Shown here piece after piece: positions 60,399-64,000 of a DNA stretch of 64,000 nucleotides (position 1 is the first letter of the stretch; each line of letters begins with the position of its first letter). The stretch lies in the NCBI GenBank assembly GCA_041675285.1, contig JBAYTZ010000003.1:186001-250000 (forward strand), given 5' to 3'. A program made the position numbers and the translations under genes. Source of the DNA: Candidatus Delongbacteria bacterium. Its GTDB lineage: Bacteria > CAIWAD01. The notes under the pieces were generated by a model that saw only the letters and a program-made list of their open reading frames with translations, did no database searches and was not told the DNA's origin.

Positions 60399-60424
60399 GG
60401 TTGGTTGGTGGAAGGTGTGTCCGG

Positions 60425-63400
60425 CTACCGGCCGACTTCCGCAGGGGCGATGATCAGCGGTTGCGCGCCGTTGGGAAAGACCAACGCGCGGGTCATCGGC
60501 GTCGCGGTTCCGCTCATGGGTACCTGGATGGGACCGCTGCTGCCCAGCAGCATGCCGTTCTCGTCAGTGGCGGTCACCTTGAAGGTGAAGACCGGGTAGT
60601 CCGAGACCAGCGGGTAGAAGTCGATGGTTTCGCTGACGGCGGTTTGGAAGAAGTGGGTCCACCCGTCGTAGCCACCCAGATTGTAGTAGCAGTTGTAGGA
60701 ATCCACGACCAGCGGATTGCCGTTCGTGTCCGTGGTCACATCGTCCCAGTCCAGGTGGCAGGTGATGCGGCCGTCGTCCTCGGTGTTGGTGTCGGTCACC
60801 ACGACGCTCAGGTTGGTGACGGGCGCCGGTCCCCACGTGCCCACCACGAGGCGGTAGTCCGCGGCCGGACCCAGGTCCGAGTAGCGGGTCCGGTAGACGG
60901 CCAATCCGTGCCAGCCCGTCGTGGCCGCGGTGAACACCCCTTCCTCGTCGACGGTCGAACCGCCCGAGTTGTACACGGCGCCGGCGCCGGGCAGCGAGGC
61001 GTAGCTCAGCGAGGCCGGGAAAATGGCCACACCCAGATCCACGGAGGAGTTGTTGAACAGGTGGACGGGGTAACTCTGCCCGGCGAACAGTTGGATGTCG
61101 CGCATGTGCACGAGCTGCCCGCCCCCCGCTCCGGCGTCCAAGGTGCCGGCGTATACGACCCCATGAGTCATGTCGCCTGAGTTGACGGCCTCCTGCACCG
61201 TGTAGGGCTCGCTGCTGAAGGAGGGATAGGCCCAGCCGTTGGTCACGCTCGTGTTCCGCAGCTGGCCGTTGCCGATGCTGTTGCCGTTGGCGGCCACCAG
61301 GCTGATCTCGCCGTAAGCAGGATAGTGGGACACCATCGGATACAGGTACGAGGTGGTGGGATCGGTGTCGGCGTTGTCAAACAGGAAGCTGACCAGATAG
61401 CCCTCCGCATGGGTGGGCATGGCCGCCACGGCGCTCCAGTAGCTGGTGGTCAGGCGATAGCCGTCCTGGTTCCAGGCGGGCAGGCTCCAGTAGTCCGGGT
61501 TCTGGGGGTTGACGAAGTTGGGCGCTGCCGTTCGCGACTCCTGGGTGCCCGCCACCAGGACGTGGGGCGCCCAGGCGTACTGCGCGTAGGTGCGGTTGTT
61601 GTCCTCGCCCCCCGGCAGTTCCTCGGCCAGCTCGCTGTTCGCGTCTTCGATGGAACCCACCTCGTGGCGGCCGCCCTTCACCGTGCCCAGGGATCGGCTG
61701 GACAGATAGCCGCTCCAGCCGCTGGGCAGGGTGCCGTAATCGCTGCTGGTCGCGACGGTGACGCCGTCCAGGGTCATGGAGTTGTTGGGGCCGGCGGGGG
61801 TGGCTCCGCTGCCGATGTTGGCCACGCCGGCGTCACACAAGGTCGTGCCCTCGGTCAGGACCGCGGGCAACACGCCGATGGTCCCGCTGTTGCGCACCAC
61901 CACGGGGGCCGTCCAACCGGCCGGCAGCGCCGATGTGAGGTCGCCCGTGGGCGGTCCCCAGTAGAGGTTGTAGGTGGCGCTTTCCGCCAACTGGTTGGCC
62001 AGGTTCTTGCACACCACCAGGCCGTGCCAGCCCGTGGCCGTGGGCGTGAAGGTGCCGGCCTCGTCGCCGCCGTCGCCCGCCGCGTTCAGGGTCCACAGCG
62101 CACCGGAGCGGGAGAAACTGGTGGCGCTGGGGCCGAAGACGAACAGGGCCACGTCGGCGTCGCCCGCCGTGATGTCCAGGACGAAGCGCACGGGGTTCAG
62201 GTTGAGAAGGTTGAGCTCGAACACGTCGAGGATCTCGCCGGCAGCGAGGGCATTGGCGGAGAGCAGCGCCTGGACGGCGGGAGGATTGCCCACGCCCGTG
62301 GAGGCTTCGCGTTCCACCGTGTAGTCCTCCGCGCTGTCGGCGTAGTTCACCACGCCCACGAAGTTGGCCGTGGTGCCGCCGTTGCGGTTGTGGCCCACGA
62401 AGTCCGTGGTGGACACGCCGGCCGAGGAAGCCACCGTGGCCGTCCAGCCGGAGGTGGGGGTGGGATCCGTGTTGTAGAGGCGGATGTCGTAATCTCCGGT
62501 GCCGGACGGCATCACGCCGGTCACGTCCCACCAGCCCGGCGCCCCGCCGTTTCCGTAGCCGTCCAGGGCGTTGAAGGAGTAGCCTTCCGGGCTCTTGAGC
62601 GGCCCCCGGCTGAAGGTCTGCGGCGTATTGGAGGCCAGCGCCGTGGGCTCCCAGCGGTAGCCGATGACCGTCGTGTTGTTGCTCTCCACGCTCTCGTCCA
62701 CCAGAGAGGTGGCGTCCAGCGTGTTGCGCAGGTAGTGCAAGCCGCCGCGGACCGTGGTCTGGTGGTCGCTGATGTTGCTGGTCGTCCAGGGGTTCAACGT
62801 GCCGTTCACGCCGTAAGCCACCATGACGTCGTCCCGGTAGAGGTAGGCGCGGGCGGGGGTCGCGGCGCCGTACCGGCCGGCATTGATCCAGGCCCAGTCG
62901 AGGTAGGTGGTGGCCGGCGCCGGCGGCAGGGCGGCCGGCAAGGTGTTGGTGCCGCTCACATCGGAAGGCACGATGATGTCCGCCCAGCCCGGATTGTAGG
63001 GTTGCAGATCCGGGGCCAGGATGCCCTTCAGGTTGGGCAGGACATTGATCTCCTTCCAGGTGTCCGTGGGACCCTGGGGCGTGCCGTTGGTGGTCAGGCG
63101 GCTGCGCAGGTCCCAGGGGCTCAGGTAGGCGCCATGCTGGTAGCGGTGGATGAGCGCCAGGCTGATGGCCGCGCCCGTGACGATGGGACTGGCGCTGGAG
63201 GTGCCGCTGAAGCCCGCCGTGTAGTCCTGGTCGCCGCCGGTCTGGTTGAAGAGATCGCCGTAGCCCGCGGCGTAGACGCCGTCGCCCCAGCCCTGGGCGC
63301 TGATGCGCGTGCCGTGGTTGGTCCAGCACTCGGGGTTGTGCACGCTGCCCGAGGTGCCGGCGCCCACGACGATCGCCCCGCTGTCGCGCACGCCCAGATC

Positions 63401-64000
63401 GAAGGCGCCGCCGTAGCCGGCCCAGTCCAGGTCCATGCTGCCGTTACCCGCCGCCTCGATGCAGGTGCGACCGTTGGTCGAGTTGGCCAGGATGGCGTTG
63501 AACTCCGCCGTCCAATACTCAATGGCGATGTAGGTGAACTGGCCGCAGTTGCACACGCAGGTCCAGCCGGGATTGGGGCCGCCGGCGTGCATCTCGATCA
63601 AGTAGGTCTCGCCGGTCATCAGTTGGCTGCCGATGGCGATGAGCGCGTCCGCCGTGCTGGCGTGACCCGACACCACGCGGGCCGTAAGGTGCGTCAAGGG
63701 GACCAGGCCGGTGACGCCCTTGCTGTCTTCGCAGGCGCCCACGATGGAGACCACCGCCGTGCCGTGGTTGTAGAAGTCCGGATTCGTGCTGTCCGGGCCG
63801 CTGTTGATGGTCAGGGAGCTGTAATCCTCATGGGTCTCCGTCCAGCCCCACTCCAGATCCTGGAACCAGTAGCTGGGCAGACCCCTGCCGTTGACAGGGT
63901 CATAGGTCCAGGCATAGTTGATGTCCACGCCTGTGGGGGCCGCCTCGCGGTAGTCCTGGCTGGCGGTCCAGTTGGGCGTGGTCGGGGTGGGATCCGTCCC
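60425..64000 (-). CDS. Subtilisin-like (S8) serine protease, N-terminus beyond window
   Basis: The frame is open to base 64000, so the start is outside; 1191 residues are visible. The S8 triad is present in visible numbering: Asp26 in T-G-V-D-I-N, His79 in N-H-G-T-A-V-V, and Ser268 in G-F-S-G-T-S-S-A-S-P; the oxyanion Asn lies in E-A-A-G-N-G-S. After the catalytic domain (to about residue 300) come long beta-rich repeats, including two pre-peptidase-C-like modules (G-T-F-T-P-T-A-T-G-W-H-G-L and G-V-F-T-A-A-T-T-G-W-H-G-L), and a C-terminal FnIII-like domain. It should be secreted. Unlike other secreted proteins here it has no sorting-domain signature at its end (I-I-A-P-A-E-V-G-R). Confidence 0.88.
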   Translation of the reverse strand, partial: GTDPTPTTPNWTASQDYREAAPTGVDINYAWTYDPVNGRGLPSYWFQDLEWGWTETHEDYSSLTINSGPDSTNPDFYNHGTAVVSIVGACEDSKGVTGLVPLTHLTARVVSGHASTADALIAIGSQLMTGETYLIEMHAGGPNPGWTCVCNCGQFTYIAIEYWTAEFNAILANSTNGRTCIEAAGNGSMDLDWAGYGGAFDLGVRDSGAIVVGAGTSGSVHNPECWTNHGTRISAQGWGDGVYAAGYGDLFNQTGGDQDYTAGFSGTSSASPIVTGAAISLALIHRYQHGAYLSPWDLRSRLTTNGTPQGPTDTWKEINVLPNLKGILAPDLQPYNPGWADIIVPSDVSGTNTLPAALPPAPATTYLDWAWINAGRYGAATPARAYLYRDDVMVAYGVNGTLNPWTTSNISDHQTTVRGGLHYLRNTLDATSLVDESVESNNTTVIGYRWEPTALASNTPQTFSRGPLKSPEGYSFNALDGYGNGGAPGWWDVTGVMPSGTGDYDIRLYNTDPTPTSGWTATVASSAGVSTTDFVGHNRNGGTTANFVGVVNYADSAEDYTVEREASTGVGNPPAVQALLSANALAAGEILDVFELNLLNLNPVRFVLDITAGDADVALFVFGPSATSFSRSGALWTLNAAGDGGDEAGTFTPTATGWHGLVVCKNLANQLAESATYNLYWGPPTGDLTSALPAGWTAPVVVRNSGTIGVLPAVLTEGTTLCDAGVANIGSGATPAGPNNSMTLDGVTVATSSDYGTLPSGWSGYLSSRSLGTVKGGRHEVGSIEDANSELAEELPGGEDNNRTYAQYAWAPHVLVAGTQESRTAAPNFVNPQNPDYWSLPAWNQDGYRLTTSYWSAVAAMPTHAEGYLVSFLFDNADTDPTTSYLYPMVSHYPAYGEISLVAANGNSIGNGQLRNTSVTNGWAYPSFSSEPYTVQEAVNSGDMTHGVVYAGTLDAGAGGGQLVHMRDIQLFAGQSYPVHLFNNSSVDLGVAIFPASLSYASLPGAGAVYNSGGSTVDEEGVFTAATTGWHGLAVYRTRYSDLGPAADYRLVVGTWGPAPVTNLSVVVTDTNTEDDGRITCHLDWDDVTTDTNGNPLVVDSYNCYYNLGGYDGWTHFFQTAVSETIDFYPLVSDYPVFTFKVTATDENGMLLGSSGPIQVPMSGTATPMTRALVFPNGAQPLIIAPAEVGR

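Overview
The window is GC-rich bacterial chromosome with dense genes and little intergenic DNA. Four traits point to an uncultured, Gram-negative member of the FCB superphylum (Eisenbacteria, Krumholzibacteriota or Delongbacteria-like lineages are candidates; the sequence alone does not settle which). These are several secreted proteins with type IX secretion (T9SS)-style C-terminal sorting domains (Pro-Asn-Pro-Phe/Tyr motif, Gly-Val-Tyr-Leu/Ile-Val motif, terminal Lys), a PorV/PorQ-family outer-membrane protein, a TonB-dependent receptor with a carboxypeptidase-regulatory-like N-domain, and many lipobox lipoproteins. No tRNA, rRNA or CRISPR array was recognised.

Layout. 1-2756: the tail of a polysaccharide copolymerase (Wzz) gene, a lipoprotein and a membrane-anchored PilZ protein. 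3169-16988: a five-gene cell-surface operon (TonB-dependent receptor with a calcium-loop array, beta-helix lipoprotein, T9SS cargo, PorV-like protein, large lipoprotein) closed by a strong terminator at 17011-17043. 17190-29465: mltG, pcrA/uvrD, an 11-bp tandem array, a TPR protein, nadC, a T9SS cargo and an HExxH peptidase. 29470-32649 (minus strand): kynureninase, tryptophan 2,3-dioxygenase and a short-chain dehydrogenase. 32938-37307: a lipoprotein with motifs resembling part of SprA, then an AT-richer island of two genes separated by an attC-like palindrome, then a Mop protein. 37396-41975: an AI-2E-type exporter, a small membrane protein, a PAS/zinc protein, and a hipBA module with twin operators. 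42096-50254: miaB, lapAB, a SPOR protein, mutS, two small envelope proteins and a low-molecular-weight phosphatase. 50298-54291: a four-module beta-helix gene bracketed by inverted repeats of about 330 bp. 54353-60343: an Rrf2 regulator divergent from a complete norCBQDEF nitric oxide reductase operon, ended by a bidirectional terminator. 60425-64000: a truncated subtilisin-like protease on the minus strand.

How it fits together. The 3.2-17 kb operon looks like a surface assembly: an outer-membrane receptor, a secreted cargo, a T9SS shuttle-type barrel and two surface lipoproteins made from one transcript. The nor operon gives respiratory or detoxifying NO reduction under a probable Fe-S or NO-responsive Rrf2 repressor. 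Tryptophan dioxygenase, kynureninase and NadC lie within about 6 kb and could belong to a tryptophan-to-NAD route, but kynurenine monooxygenase and 3-hydroxyanthranilate dioxygenase are not in this window. Most remaining genes are housekeeping.

The least ordinary observations are the inverted-repeat-bracketed beta-helix gene, the attC-like site inside the AT-rich island, the calcium-loop array inside a TonB receptor, the small SprA-like lipoprotein and the higher-order 11-bp repeat. I did not find a clearly new defence or signalling system.
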